DNA from: a virus
DNA: 46,184 nt
IMG/VR virus record: IMGVR_UViG_3300037560_000195
Location: 1-46,184 of that record
Strand: one strand, 5' to 3'
Position 1 is the first letter of the stretch, and each line of letters begins with the position of its first letter. Position numbers and translations under genes: made by a program. Positions 5,780-14,034 of the stretch are shown one piece after another. The notes beneath the pieces were generated by a model. That model was not told where the DNA came from, searched no databases, and saw nothing but the letters and a program-made list of their open reading frames with translations.

Positions 5780-6327
5780 TGGCTGACAGTTTCATCCGGC
5801 TTCCGGCCGACGGATCAGGGAAAGAGCTAGACACCGAAGAGCTTGCAAGCCTTCGCCATCGCGAGCGCATGCAGATCGCGGGTGCGCTGCTCGCAGAGAT
5901 CGCGCGCGTCATCAACACCGATCCGGCCGCAGCTGACTACGGGCTGGTCGTTCGGCAGTCGGCGCTCGATGCCCCGGTCGTGTTCGCCGCTTCGGTGGCG
6001 ACCGTCGTGCCCGGTGGCACCGGCTCGGTCGATAGCGCGCAGATCAACGCCGGCCTCACCGGAAAGCTGATGCTCGCGATCGCCGTCTCGTCTCGGCCGT
6101 TCAAGGTCGAGCTGCAGACCGTGCTCAACGGCGTCGCAACCACGCGCGATACGCGGTTCGGCTGGCATGGCGAGGTGAAGTGGATCATGCCGCACAAGGA
6201 CTTCGTGACCCAAGCTCAGGACGCGGGCGCCGGCTTCGATGGCTTCCGCATGCTCTTCACCGCGCTCGACACCGGAACCGTCGGCGCGGATATGTACGGC
6301 ACGTTCTACTACGACGAGGTCGCCTGA
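5779..6327 (+). CDS. Putative virion protein, paralogue of 6561-7235
   Basis: Seen: 182 residues; the start overlaps the terS stop (TGATG). After a helical N-terminus (about 1-55) the rest is beta-rich. The C-terminal half aligns with the 224-residue protein encoded at 6561-7235: both have V(E/D)L..V.N.VAT.R.T.FG, then GFDG(F/W)R near the end and a final TFYY or TFYRED. It is soluble, with no signal peptide. Inferred: a minor structural or decoration protein, since it sits in the head-gene transcript and has a beta-sandwich look; no named family is recognised. Confidence 0.65.
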   Translation: MADSFIRLPADGSGKELDTEELASLRHRERMQIAGALLAEIARVINTDPAAADYGLVVRQSALDAPVVFAASVATVVPGGTGSVDSAQINAGLTGKLMLAIAVSSRPFKVELQTVLNGVATTRDTRFGWHGEVKWIMPHKDFVTQAQDAGAGFDGFRMLFTALDTGTVGADMYGTFYYDEVA

Positions 6328-6329
6328 TC

Positions 6330-6545
6330 GTGCCCTCTGGTGTAAATCCGAAGCTCGCGGTTCAGAAGGTCCGCGCGAACATCGCGCAGCTCAAGGCCAC
6401 GCAGGAGCGCCAGCGCTACGAGCTGCTGGAGATGGAAGACCGCAGGCTCAAGACCGAGGAGAACATCGAGGCGACGGACAAGGCGATCGAGGCTCAAGAA
6501 CAAACGCTGCGCGATCTCGAAGAGGCGCACGGCTCAACCCAGTAA
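6330..6545 (+). CDS. Small coiled-coil protein, 71 aa
   Basis: Seen: GTG start at 6330, two bases after the previous stop; 71 residues that are almost entirely a charged coiled coil (IAQLKATQERQRYELLEMED... through LRDLEEAHG). Heptad-like Leu/Ile spacing runs from about residue 15 to 66. It has no membrane segment. It lies between the two paralogous beta-rich proteins, suggesting it may bridge or chaperone them; that is inference. No family recognised. Confidence 0.6.
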   Translation: MPSGVNPKLAVQKVRANIAQLKATQERQRYELLEMEDRRLKTEENIEATDKAIEAQEQTLRDLEEAHGSTQ

Positions 6546-6560
6546 CGGGAGGCTCACCTC

Positions 6561-7235
6561 ATGGCCGACGAGCGAATCCGCCAGCCAGTCAAGATCACCG
6601 ATCCGCTGACCGATGCGAACGAGGCGGGGGTCGATGCGAATGGCGATCTGCAAATCGTCGTTCCGAATAGCGTCACCCCCGGCACCGCCGCGGCGAATCT
6701 CGGCAAGGCACAGGATGACGTAGCCGGCGCAACCGATACCGGCGTCGCCGTCCTCTTCGAGCGCGACGATGCGCCAGCCGCGCTCACCCCTGCCGATGGC
6801 GACTACGTCCTCGGCCGCGTCGATGCGAATGGCCGGATCCACGTCACCGATCCGAACGCCGGAGCGGGCACGCCCACGACCCCGGTCGTGGATACGCCAG
6901 CCCTCGCGGCGATCGCGGCCGGTGCCTCATCGCTCGCGACGGAGCTTCGGACGACCGACCTCGGCGGCACCACGTCGCAGCTCGCGGGGTTGGACGTATC
7001 GGGGTCGGCCCCGTACCGCGTCGATCTCGAAGAGGTGGTCAACGACGTGGCGACGCGGCGCGTGACCCTCTTCGGCAAGGCCGGCGATCCGCTCCAGTGG
7101 CGACCGCCGAACAAGGGCTATTTCAACATCACGTTCGCGGCCAACGCGGGCTTCGATGGCTGGCGCGCGACGGTGACCAACCTCGACAACTCGCAGACCA
7201 CCGACTTCTTCGCCACGTTCTATCGCGAGGACTAA
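6561..7235 (+). CDS. Putative virion protein, paralogue of 5779-6327
   Basis: Seen: 224 residues with a GGGAGG ribosome site upstream. The N-terminal 85 residues begin RQPVKITDPLTDANEAGVDANGD-like sequence seen at the start of many phage virion proteins, with a further strand-rich repeat (DYVLGRVDANGRIHVTDPN). The C-terminal domain (about 135-224) is homologous to the protein encoded at 5779-6327, sharing the VNDVATRR.TLFG, GFDGWR and FFATFYRED landmarks. Inferred: structural or decoration protein with a duplicated beta domain, carried between the terminase genes. Confidence 0.65.
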   Translation: MADERIRQPVKITDPLTDANEAGVDANGDLQIVVPNSVTPGTAAANLGKAQDDVAGATDTGVAVLFERDDAPAALTPADGDYVLGRVDANGRIHVTDPNAGAGTPTTPVVDTPALAAIAAGASSLATELRTTDLGGTTSQLAGLDVSGSAPYRVDLEEVVNDVATRRVTLFGKAGDPLQWRPPNKGYFNITFAANAGFDGWRATVTNLDNSQTTDFFATFYRED

Positions 7236-7255
7236 GCCGCTAAGCTGGGGTAGCG

Positions 7256-7981
7256 ATGGCTGATCTACAAGGCGGCTCGCAGCAGAGCCAAGGCGCCACG
7301 CCGCACGACTCCGCCGACGCGGGAGCTAACCCGGTCAAGGGCGGCGGAGTCGCAACGGCGGCGGTGGCCACTTCCGTCGATGAGGGCGACATCGTCCATG
7401 CGTCCTACGATCTCGAAGGGCGAGCCCGCATCCGCATCGCGGCCTCGGACGTTACGATCGACGTGGAGGGGCCGACCCCATCGGGGACCGCCGATGCTGG
7501 TGGGAAGCCGGTCAAAGGCGGAGGCGTCGCAGAAGACGTCGGCGCCGCGCCTCCGAGCGTGGACGACGGCGACATAGTCCAAGCGATCTTCACGCGGCAC
7601 GGCGTCCAGTTCGTCCTCGGCGGCGACCCGAACGTCCAGACCGAGCGCTTCAACTTCACGACGGCGCAGGTCAACACGGCGCTCATCACCGTGGGCGCGG
7701 GCGTCCGAATCGTGGTCACGCGCGCCTCGCTTCTCGTCGGTGCCAATGCGACCGACACGGCGATCTTTGCCCGCATCGGCTTCGGCGCGGTGACCACGCC
7801 CACCGGCCTCGGCGTCGTGGCCGAGCACCCGGGGGCACCTCCGGGCGGAGGCGTGATCGAAGGCAACGGCTCGGGCATCATCGGGATCGGCGCGGCTGGC
7901 GAAGATCTGCGTCTGAACTCGGACGCGGTCACGGTCGGCTCGCTCTCGGTCCTCGTGAGCTGGTTCGAGATCGCCGGATAG
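7256..7981 (+). CDS. Putative virion protein with two internal repeats, 241 aa
   Basis: Seen: 241 residues. The N-terminal half is an imperfect tandem repeat: ADAGANPVKGGGVA...VDEGDIVHA near residues 20-50 recurs as ADAGGKPVKGGGVA...VDDGDIVQA near 80-110. The C-terminal 120 residues are beta-rich with Gly/Ala/Val strands. Known: ADAGxNPVKxGG units are common in phage structural proteins that decorate heads or tails. It has no signal peptide. It sits two bases ahead of the methyltransferase gene. Inferred: an external or decoration virion protein. Confidence 0.65.
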   Translation: MADLQGGSQQSQGATPHDSADAGANPVKGGGVATAAVATSVDEGDIVHASYDLEGRARIRIAASDVTIDVEGPTPSGTADAGGKPVKGGGVAEDVGAAPPSVDDGDIVQAIFTRHGVQFVLGGDPNVQTERFNFTTAQVNTALITVGAGVRIVVTRASLLVGANATDTAIFARIGFGAVTTPTGLGVVAEHPGAPPGGGVIEGNGSGIIGIGAAGEDLRLNSDAVTVGSLSVLVSWFEIAG

Positions 7982-7982
7982 G

Positions 7983-8612
7983 ATGCCGACGCAAGACGAA
8001 TACTGGACCGGCCGATGGGATCGCGGGCTCGACTCGTGGACGCCCGAGATGGTCGGGCGACCCGGGCACGTCGCGTGGATGGGCGAGCAGTTCCGGCGCT
8101 TCGGCTTCGCAGCGATCGCGGACGGCCAGTCGGTTCTCGACGTAGGCTGCGCTGCCGGAAACAACCTGTTCATCCTCGATCGGCAGCGGACCATCAGCTA
8201 CCGAGGGATCGATACGCACCCGCGGCCGATCTCCCTCGGCACGGCCAAGGCGACCGCGCGGAGCCTTGCGAGCACGTTCTCGTTCGTGCAGACCCGCGTG
8301 ATCACCGCGGCCGATTGGATCATCTGCACGTGGGTGCTGATGGAGATGGCGCAGCCGGCAGCCGCGCAGCTCCTGCTCGACATGGCAGCCAACGCCGCGG
8401 TCGGGGTCATTCTCAACTACGACCAAGCGCCCACGCTGCGCGAGGATGCGGCCTCGGACACGAATCAGGATCACGGCGGCTGGCTCGTGCTTCCCTCGCC
8501 GTTCATCGCGAACCGCATGGCTCCGCTCGCGCTTGACGCTGCAGCCGATCGCCGCATCGTCCAGCCGCGCCTCGGGGGCGTCGCGACCTTCCGCGAGATC
8601 TGGCGGGTCTGA
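7983..8612 (+). CDS. Class I SAM-dependent methyltransferase
   Basis: Seen: 209 residues. Motif I VLDVGCAAGNN at 51-61 (SAM-binding glycine loop), an acidic residue after strand 2 at D77 (YRGID), and a WIICTWVLMEM segment near 105 match the Rossmann-fold methyltransferase order. Known: the class I fold transfers a methyl group from SAM; the substrate cannot be read from the fold. No DNA-methyltransferase catalytic motif (DPPY or PC) is visible, so DNA methylation is not indicated. It is inserted in the structural operon, overlapping its 3' neighbour by TGATG, so virion protein, small-molecule or glycan modification are all possible. Confidence 0.75.
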   Translation: MPTQDEYWTGRWDRGLDSWTPEMVGRPGHVAWMGEQFRRFGFAAIADGQSVLDVGCAAGNNLFILDRQRTISYRGIDTHPRPISLGTAKATARSLASTFSFVQTRVITAADWIICTWVLMEMAQPAAAQLLLDMAANAAVGVILNYDQAPTLREDAASDTNQDHGGWLVLPSPFIANRMAPLALDAAADRRIVQPRLGGVATFREIWRV

Positions 8613-9160
8613 TGGCGCTCACCTCGTTCCGCTTCCCGGCTTCAGAGGGTCAGATCGCTTCGGAGTGGACGAATCCGACGAACGTCTTTGCCTCCGATGG
8701 CAACGATGCGACCACGCGCGAGAACGCGGGCGAGGCGCTGCAGGACTACCACAACTTCGGATTCTCGGCGGAGATCCCCGCGGGCTCGACGATCAACTCG
8801 ATCGTGGTCCGGGTCGAGGGCGCGCTGCCCCACCCGGGCGACGAGATCGACGAGCTGACCGATCTGGTGAAGGCCGGGTCCATCGTCGGGACGCAGAAGA
8901 CGATCGGCACGTTCGGCTCCGGCGCAGATCAGACCATCGACTCCTCGCCGGCCGATCTGTGGGGCACCACGTGGACGGCGGCGGAGGTCAACGCTTCGAC
9001 GTTCGGCGTGCACTTCCAGACCGTGAAGATCACGGGCGGCGGCGGCGCAACGCTCAACTGCGACGCGGTGCAGATCCAGATTGATTTCACCGCGCCGGTT
9101 GTCGCCGTCGTGCAGGATCCGGTCATAGGCGGAGGCGGCATCGTGCCGTTCCCGAGGTAG
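8612..9160 (+). CDS. Beta-sandwich virion-type protein, 182 aa
   Basis: Seen: 182 residues starting with a strand-rich segment. The order W-T-N-P..(FASDG).ATT..., then YHNFGFSAEIPAGSTINSI, then DLWGTTWT and FGVHFQTV matches a repeated phage and bacterial surface domain in which a gradient of strands ends with a DLWG..W motif. It contains no cysteine or transmembrane segment. The start overlaps the methyltransferase stop. Inferred: a structural or adhesive beta-sandwich, plausibly displayed on the virion. Exact role unknown. Confidence 0.65.
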   Translation: MALTSFRFPASEGQIASEWTNPTNVFASDGNDATTRENAGEALQDYHNFGFSAEIPAGSTINSIVVRVEGALPHPGDEIDELTDLVKAGSIVGTQKTIGTFGSGADQTIDSSPADLWGTTWTAAEVNASTFGVHFQTVKITGGGGATLNCDAVQIQIDFTAPVVAVVQDPVIGGGGIVPFPR

Positions 9161-9163
9161 GGC

Positions 9164-9430
9164 ATGCCTGCTGCTGCGATCAAACACAACTGGCTGGCTG
9201 GCGCCTTCCCGCCCGAAATCGAGAAGCTGCTGACGGCGCTGAGCGCCATCCGCCCGCTGTTCTCGACCGCCAGCGCGGTGCTTCGGCCCGCCATGCTCGC
9301 GACCCCGAGGCTGCGGGATCGGCTGGCCACTTCGTCAGTTCTGCGGCCTCTCTTCGTGGCCTCGGCGCGGATCCGCGATGCGATCGCCGCGACCATCGCT
9401 CGAATCCGCCACGACCCACCGGGAGATTGA
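9164..9430 (+). CDS. Hypothetical protein, 88 aa, amphipathic/basic
   Basis: Seen: 88 residues, four bases after the upstream stop. Largely helical and basic (LFSTASAVLRPAMLATPRLRDRL and then a near-repeat SSVLRPLFVASARIRDAI), suggesting two imperfect helical repeats of an Leu-Arg-Pro pattern at about 38-60 and 61-84. No membrane-spanning length of uncharged residues. Its place between beta-rich virion-type genes suggests co-expression. No family recognised; a shadow origin is less likely because the gene has no gap or overlap with its neighbours. Confidence 0.45.
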   Translation: MPAAAIKHNWLAGAFPPEIEKLLTALSAIRPLFSTASAVLRPAMLATPRLRDRLATSSVLRPLFVASARIRDAIAATIARIRHDPPGD

Positions 9431-9433
9431 TCG

Positions 9434-9784
9434 ATGGCGCTGACCGCAACGGACGTAGATTGCCCGTCGATCCTCTCGGCGAGCACCAACGTCATCGAAA
9501 TCATCAACCTCCGCGACGTGCTGCTGGGCGAGCCGGGCACGGTGATCACCGCGGCGACCGTGAGCGCGCAGATCTTCGAGGAAGATGGCGTGACCCTGAT
9601 CGCCGGCATCCCCGATCCGATCACGCTCTCGGCGGACGGAGGCGGCAACCCGGAAGGCAACTACCGCGGCCTCGTGCCAGCGGGAGCAGCGGTCAGCGTG
9701 GGCGATCGATTCCGCGCGGTGATCACGGCGCTCGATGCGGGGAATACGCTGACCGTCACGATCGATGGGATCGTGGTCGAGTAG
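9434..9784 (+). CDS. Small beta-rich protein, 116 aa, before terL
   Basis: Seen: 116 residues, mostly strands: IEIINLRDVLLGEPGTVITAAT, then PDPITLSADGGGNPEGNYRGLVPAGAAVSVGDRF. The LRDxLxG...ATV...G.YRGxxP layout recalls small phage head/neck-type beta proteins found beside terminase genes, but I cannot name the family. It is soluble, acidic, without cysteine pairs. It ends nine bases before terL. Inferred: a minor structural or completion protein. Confidence 0.55.
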   Translation: MALTATDVDCPSILSASTNVIEIINLRDVLLGEPGTVITAATVSAQIFEEDGVTLIAGIPDPITLSADGGGNPEGNYRGLVPAGAAVSVGDRFRAVITALDAGNTLTVTIDGIVVE

Positions 9785-9793
9785 CGGAGGCCG

Positions 9794-11170
9794 ATGGCTC
9801 TAACGGAATCGCTGAGGCAGCTCCCTCTCGAAAGCGTCGCCGATTTCTGCGCGGACCTTTCGCCGCCCGAGCTGAGCCTGCTGCTGCACGACCTCTACGA
9901 TTGGGAAGGCGAATTCGCCCGAGAGACGCAGCTCGTTCCGCCCGGGAGCTGGTCAACGTGGGTGATCAACGCCGGGCGAGGCTTCGGCAAGACGCGGACC
10001 GGCGCGGAGAACGTGCGGCGCTGGGCGGAAGAGAACCCCGGGTGCCGCATCGCGATCGTGGCGCGGACCTCTTCGGATGTTCGCGATGTCATGGTCGAGG
10101 GCGAGAGCGGGATCTTGGAGATCTGCCCGCCGTGGAACCGCCCGCATTACGAACCCTCGAAGCGCCGCATCACGTGGCCACCCGATGATCGCGGGCGGCG
10201 CTCGATCGCAACGACCTTCTCGGCCGACGAGCCCGATCTGCTGCGCGGCCCGCAGTTCCACTTTGCGTGGGCGGACGAGCTGGCCAGCTGGCGGTTCCTG
10301 AAAGAGTCGTGGGATAACCTGCAGCTCGGGCTTCGGCTCGGCGATGATCCGCGCGGGATCGTCACCACCACGCCGAAGCCGATCAAGCTGCTGCGGGATC
10401 TGATGGCCGACCCGACCACCGTGGTCACGGGCGGATCGACCTACGACAATCGCGCCAACCTCGCGCCTTCGTTCTTCGACAACATCACCCGGCTCTACGA
10501 GGGCACCTCGGTCGGCCGGCAGGAGCTTTACGCGCAGCTGCTCGATCAGGCGGAGGGCTCGCTCTGGCAGCGCACCGATATTGACGCGAACCGGGTGGAG
10601 GCCTCGCCGGATCTGCAGCGGGTGGTGGTCGCCATCGATCCCGCCGTCTCGGCCAACGAGCAGAGCGACGAGACGGGCATCGTGGTCGCTGGCTCCATCG
10701 AGGTCGCGAACGGCCGAAGATCGCAGCAGCACTTTTACGTGCTCGATGATGGCTCAGGGCGCTACCGTCCCTCGGCATGGGGAACCCGCGCGCTGCAGCT
10801 TCACGAGAAATGGATCAGCGACCGGATCATCGGCGAGGTGAACAACGGCGGCGATATGGTCGAGGAGACGCTGCGAACCCTCGATCCGGACGTGCCCTAC
10901 AAAGCGGTGCACGCATCGCGCGGGAAGCAAGCGCGGGCCGAGCCGGTGGCCGCTCTCTACGAGCAAGGCCGCGTGCACCACGTCGGGATCTTCGACGATC
11001 TCGAAGACCAGCTCTGCAACTGGGTGCCGCTCTCGAATCAGCGGAGCCCCGACCGGCTCGATGCGCTCGTGTGGGCCATCAGCGAACTAACCCGCTCAAC
11101 GGCCGGAGAGATCGACTCAATCGGTCCAGCGGCGCGAAGCGACCGCAAGTCGCCGTGGCGAGGGATGTAA
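9794..11170 (+). CDS. terL: Terminase large subunit
   Basis: Seen: 458 residues. Walker A GRGFGKTRTG at 61-70, Walker B FAWADE with the acidic pair D161-E162, and TTTPKP at 191-196 make the ATPase. The C-terminal nuclease starts with VVVAIDPAVS (D282) and has further acidic residues near GEVNNGGD and RLDALVW. Known: TerL pumps DNA into the procapsid and cuts concatemers; this layout matches the Terminase_6-type group. Length is normal. It follows the 4-kb cargo block, three bases before the portal gene. High confidence. Confidence 0.95.
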   Translation: MALTESLRQLPLESVADFCADLSPPELSLLLHDLYDWEGEFARETQLVPPGSWSTWVINAGRGFGKTRTGAENVRRWAEENPGCRIAIVARTSSDVRDVMVEGESGILEICPPWNRPHYEPSKRRITWPPDDRGRRSIATTFSADEPDLLRGPQFHFAWADELASWRFLKESWDNLQLGLRLGDDPRGIVTTTPKPIKLLRDLMADPTTVVTGGSTYDNRANLAPSFFDNITRLYEGTSVGRQELYAQLLDQAEGSLWQRTDIDANRVEASPDLQRVVVAIDPAVSANEQSDETGIVVAGSIEVANGRRSQQHFYVLDDGSGRYRPSAWGTRALQLHEKWISDRIIGEVNNGGDMVEETLRTLDPDVPYKAVHASRGKQARAEPVAALYEQGRVHHVGIFDDLEDQLCNWVPLSNQRSPDRLDALVWAISELTRSTAGEIDSIGPAARSDRKSPWRGM

Positions 11171-11173
11171 CCC

Positions 11174-12595
11174 GTGGCTGACGAACCTCTGATCAAGCTC
11201 GTCGAGGACGACCGCGATCCGATGGAAGAGCTGGGCGTCACCGGGCTGGAGCAGTCCGGGGGTCGCATCCACGAGGAGTTCCTGCCGCAGCTTCACGGCC
11301 GGCGCTCGATTCAAGTTTTCAAAGAGATGCGCGACAACGACCCGACGGTCGGCGCCATGCTCTTCGCGATCGAGATGCTGATTCGTCAAGTCGAGTGGCG
11401 GGTCGAGCCTGCCAGCGAGGAAGAGAGCGACGCCGAGGTCGCGGAATTCGTTGACTCATGCTTCGAGGATATGTCCGAGACGTGGGACGATACCCTCTCG
11501 GAAATCCTCTCGATGCTGCCGTTCGGATTCAGCGTGCTCGAAGAGGTCTACAAGGTTCGCGCAGGCGATCAGGGCCCGAGCAGTCAGCAGCGCTCCAAGT
11601 TCGACGATGGCCGGATCGGCTGGGCGAAGCTCCCGATTCGCGCGCAGGAGACGATCGAGCGCTGGGTCTTCGATCCCGATACCAATGAGCTATGCGGCCT
11701 CGTGCAGATCGCCCGTCCGGACTTCCGGACCCGGGAGATTCCGCTCGACCGCTTCCTGCTCTTCCGACCGCAGGCGCACAAGCAAAACCCCGAGGGCCGG
11801 TCCGCTCTTCGCAACGCTTACCGCCCGTGGTTTTTCAAGAAGCGCATCGAAGAGATCGAGGGCATCGGGATCGAGCGCGATCTGGCCGGCATGCCGACCG
11901 CGCTGGTGCCGCCGAAGCTGCTGAGCGTCAACGCATCCGCGAGCGACAAGGCGCTGCTGGCGGAGATCAACAAGGTGCTCCGCAACGTGCGCCGCGACGA
12001 GAAAGAGGGACTGATCTTCCCGCTCGCGCGCGACGAGAACGGCAACCTGACCTACGAGTTCAAGCTGATGACGACGGGTGGCCGGCGCCAGTTCAACACC
12101 AGCGAGATCATCAACCGCTACGACCGGCGAATCGCGCAGACCATGCTCGCCGACTTTATCCTGCTCGGGCAGGAAGGGCGCACGGGTTCGTTCGCGCTGG
12201 CCGAGTCGAAGACGCAGCTGTTCGCGGTCGCGATCGGCGCGTGGCTCGATTCGATCGCCGAGATCTTCAACCGCTTCGCGATCCCGCGGCTGCTGGAGCT
12301 AAACGCCTTCGCGTTCACCGAGGTTCCCAAGCTCGTGCACGGCGACATCGAGAGCATCGACATCGACAAGCTCGGCGATTTCGTGGTGAAGCTGGCAACC
12401 GCTGGGGTCTTCCTCGGCGATGAGGCCACGGTCCGCCATCTCCGGTTGCAGGCCGGGCTACCCGAACCCGATCTCGAAGCCGAGACTTTCGGCAACGTCG
12501 AAGGCGGCGGCGAGAGGCGCGGCGAACCAGAGCCCGAGCCCGAGCCAGACCCCGAGAATCCGGGGCGGAATCTTCCCGATGGCGAAGAGGGCTGA
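11174..12595 (+). CDS. Portal protein, DUF935/Mu gp29-like
   Basis: Seen: 473 residues, three bases after terL. The QVFKEMRDNDPTVGAMLFAIE region near residue 55 and PFGFSVLEEVYK near 115 match the portal family of DUF935 (Mu gp29) type, followed by a long alpha/beta stem, and an acidic Glu/Pro-rich tail (PEPEPEPDPENP). Known: twelve copies form the DNA gate at the capsid vertex. Length agrees with the family. Overlaps the next small ORF by 17 bases. Role assigned from position and family. Confidence 0.9.
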   Translation: MADEPLIKLVEDDRDPMEELGVTGLEQSGGRIHEEFLPQLHGRRSIQVFKEMRDNDPTVGAMLFAIEMLIRQVEWRVEPASEEESDAEVAEFVDSCFEDMSETWDDTLSEILSMLPFGFSVLEEVYKVRAGDQGPSSQQRSKFDDGRIGWAKLPIRAQETIERWVFDPDTNELCGLVQIARPDFRTREIPLDRFLLFRPQAHKQNPEGRSALRNAYRPWFFKKRIEEIEGIGIERDLAGMPTALVPPKLLSVNASASDKALLAEINKVLRNVRRDEKEGLIFPLARDENGNLTYEFKLMTTGGRRQFNTSEIINRYDRRIAQTMLADFILLGQEGRTGSFALAESKTQLFAVAIGAWLDSIAEIFNRFAIPRLLELNAFAFTEVPKLVHGDIESIDIDKLGDFVVKLATAGVFLGDEATVRHLRLQAGLPEPDLEAETFGNVEGGGERRGEPEPEPEPDPENPGRNLPDGEEG

Positions 12596-12836
12596 CCCAG
12601 CGCATCAGGGCGGAACGCCCACGCGGCACCCGCAACCGAATCAGCCGCGCGGTCGGTCGAGCCAGAAGTACGGCCGGCTCCAAGATCACCGGCTCGCGGG
12701 CTATCTCGCGCCTTCGATCTGCAACGCAGGGTGCGGCGGCGCGCGAACCACGCATCTCGTGCTCCGGCACCAGCTGGAGTGCAAGCGGTGCCTCACCGTG
12801 CGGCGACGGAGGCCTGATGATCCTGCTCCGGCCTAG
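12579..12836 (+). CDS. Small basic zinc-site protein, 85 aa
   Basis: Seen: ATG at 12579, inside the 3' end of the portal gene, with GGCGGAATC upstream; 85 residues. Basic, Pro/Arg/Gln-rich N-terminus, then C48-x3-C52 and C68-x2-C71 with two histidines between (TTHLVLRHQLECKRCL), a likely zinc knuckle. It overlaps both neighbours (17 and 20 bases). It could be a real accessory protein, or a translated overlap; the paired cysteines favour the former. No family recognised. Confidence 0.45.
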   Translation: MAKRADPAHQGGTPTRHPQPNQPRGRSSQKYGRLQDHRLAGYLAPSICNAGCGGARTTHLVLRHQLECKRCLTVRRRRPDDPAPA

Positions 12837-14007
12837 AGCGCTCTTCCGGACGCAGAAGCGCACGCGCGGGCTCGGCCTGCCAGTCCTGAAAGCCTCGCGC
12901 TCTGAGCGCAACTCGAACATCGAGGCGCGCTCTCGGCTCGTCGGGCTCAACCAGAGCATTCTCGAAGCCGTGTTCGCGGGTGGCCGGCTGGACGTGGATT
13001 CCGAGCTGAGCGCGCAGCGCATCGCCGGGCGCCCGCTCTCGCTGCCGGTCAACTCGATCGAGCTGATGGAAGGCGCGACCGGCGACGTGCTCGAACGAGC
13101 CATGCTCGACGCGGTCGATGCGGGCGGCGATATCGGGCTGCGGCATACCGGGGTGGAGGGAATCTCCCTCGACGGCGGGCTGGTCACGCAGCGAGCCCGC
13201 GAGTGGGTCAGATCGAGCGGAGGCGAGCGGATCACCTCGATCAACCGGGGGAACCGGGAGGCGATCTCAGACTCCGTAGCTCGCGCTCTCTCGGCCGGGG
13301 GTAGCCCGATGCGGGCACAGAATCGAATCTCTCGGCAGATCGGCCTCACGGGGCAGCAGGCGCGCTCGCTGGAGAACTTCGAGGCCGGGCTGCTGCGGCA
13401 ACGCATCCCCTCGCCCGAGGCGGACACGCAGTTCGTTCGCGAGACGATCTCGCAGGACGTGGAGCGGGCCCGCGAGCGGATGATCCGCGAACGATCGCGC
13501 CGGATCCTCGACACCGAGATGCAGACCGCGATTCAGGAAGGCGAGCGCCAGTTCTACGAAGAGGCCGCGGCCGAAGGGCAGGTTGAGCTTGAGCTGCTGG
13601 AAAAGCGGTGGTTCACCGTCCGCGATGACCGGGTCTGCCAGATCTGCGAGCCGCTGCACGGCCGGGTGGTGGGCTTCCGCGACGATTTCTCCTCGCTCGG
13701 ATTCAACGGGCCTGCACCTCCCGCGCATCCGTCGTGCCGGTGCTTCCTCGAATACAAGCCGGGCGGCGACTTCAGCGATGACGAATCGCCGGCCGCGCCG
13801 AGCAGGGGAGCGGCGGAGGCCATCGGCATCGGCGTCGGCGTAGCCGGAGCGGTGACTGGCGCCGCGCTCGCGCTCGGGTTCTTCGGGCAGCAACCGCAGC
13901 TGCGACCGCTGGCGCGCGCTCGGCCGCGCGTGGGCAGGGCTCCGCTCCGAATCAATCTCCTGCCGGGTTCCACGGCGATCGCAGCGAGGCGCTTCGGTGG
14001 TCATTGA
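12817..14007 (+). CDS. Phage head morphogenesis protein (SPP1 gp7/Mu gpF-like)
   Basis: Seen: 396 residues. A helical N-terminal part precedes the signature TVRDDRVCQICEPLHG near residue 270, followed by PAHPSCRCF near 305: the Cys/His pattern of the SPP1 gp7 and Mu gpF minor head family. The C-terminal 90 residues are a Gly/Ala-rich hydrophobic stretch (IGIGVGVAGAVTGAALALGFF) and a basic tail, an addition not typical of the core domain. Known: this protein links portal and capsid and may be ejected. GGAGG precedes its ATG, which lies within the previous ORF. Confidence 0.9.
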   Translation: MILLRPRALFRTQKRTRGLGLPVLKASRSERNSNIEARSRLVGLNQSILEAVFAGGRLDVDSELSAQRIAGRPLSLPVNSIELMEGATGDVLERAMLDAVDAGGDIGLRHTGVEGISLDGGLVTQRAREWVRSSGGERITSINRGNREAISDSVARALSAGGSPMRAQNRISRQIGLTGQQARSLENFEAGLLRQRIPSPEADTQFVRETISQDVERARERMIRERSRRILDTEMQTAIQEGERQFYEEAAAEGQVELELLEKRWFTVRDDRVCQICEPLHGRVVGFRDDFSSLGFNGPAPPAHPSCRCFLEYKPGGDFSDDESPAAPSRGAAEAIGIGVGVAGAVTGAALALGFFGQQPQLRPLARARPRVGRAPLRINLLPGSTAIAARRFGGH

Positions 14008-14034
14008 ACGCGGACCTAACGCCAGAGGGATCAG

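Noticed and set aside
12315-13514. 399-codon minus-strand frame antisense to portal and head genes
   Set aside because: Composition of a shadow frame (Arg/Ser/Pro); overlaps two well-supported genes.
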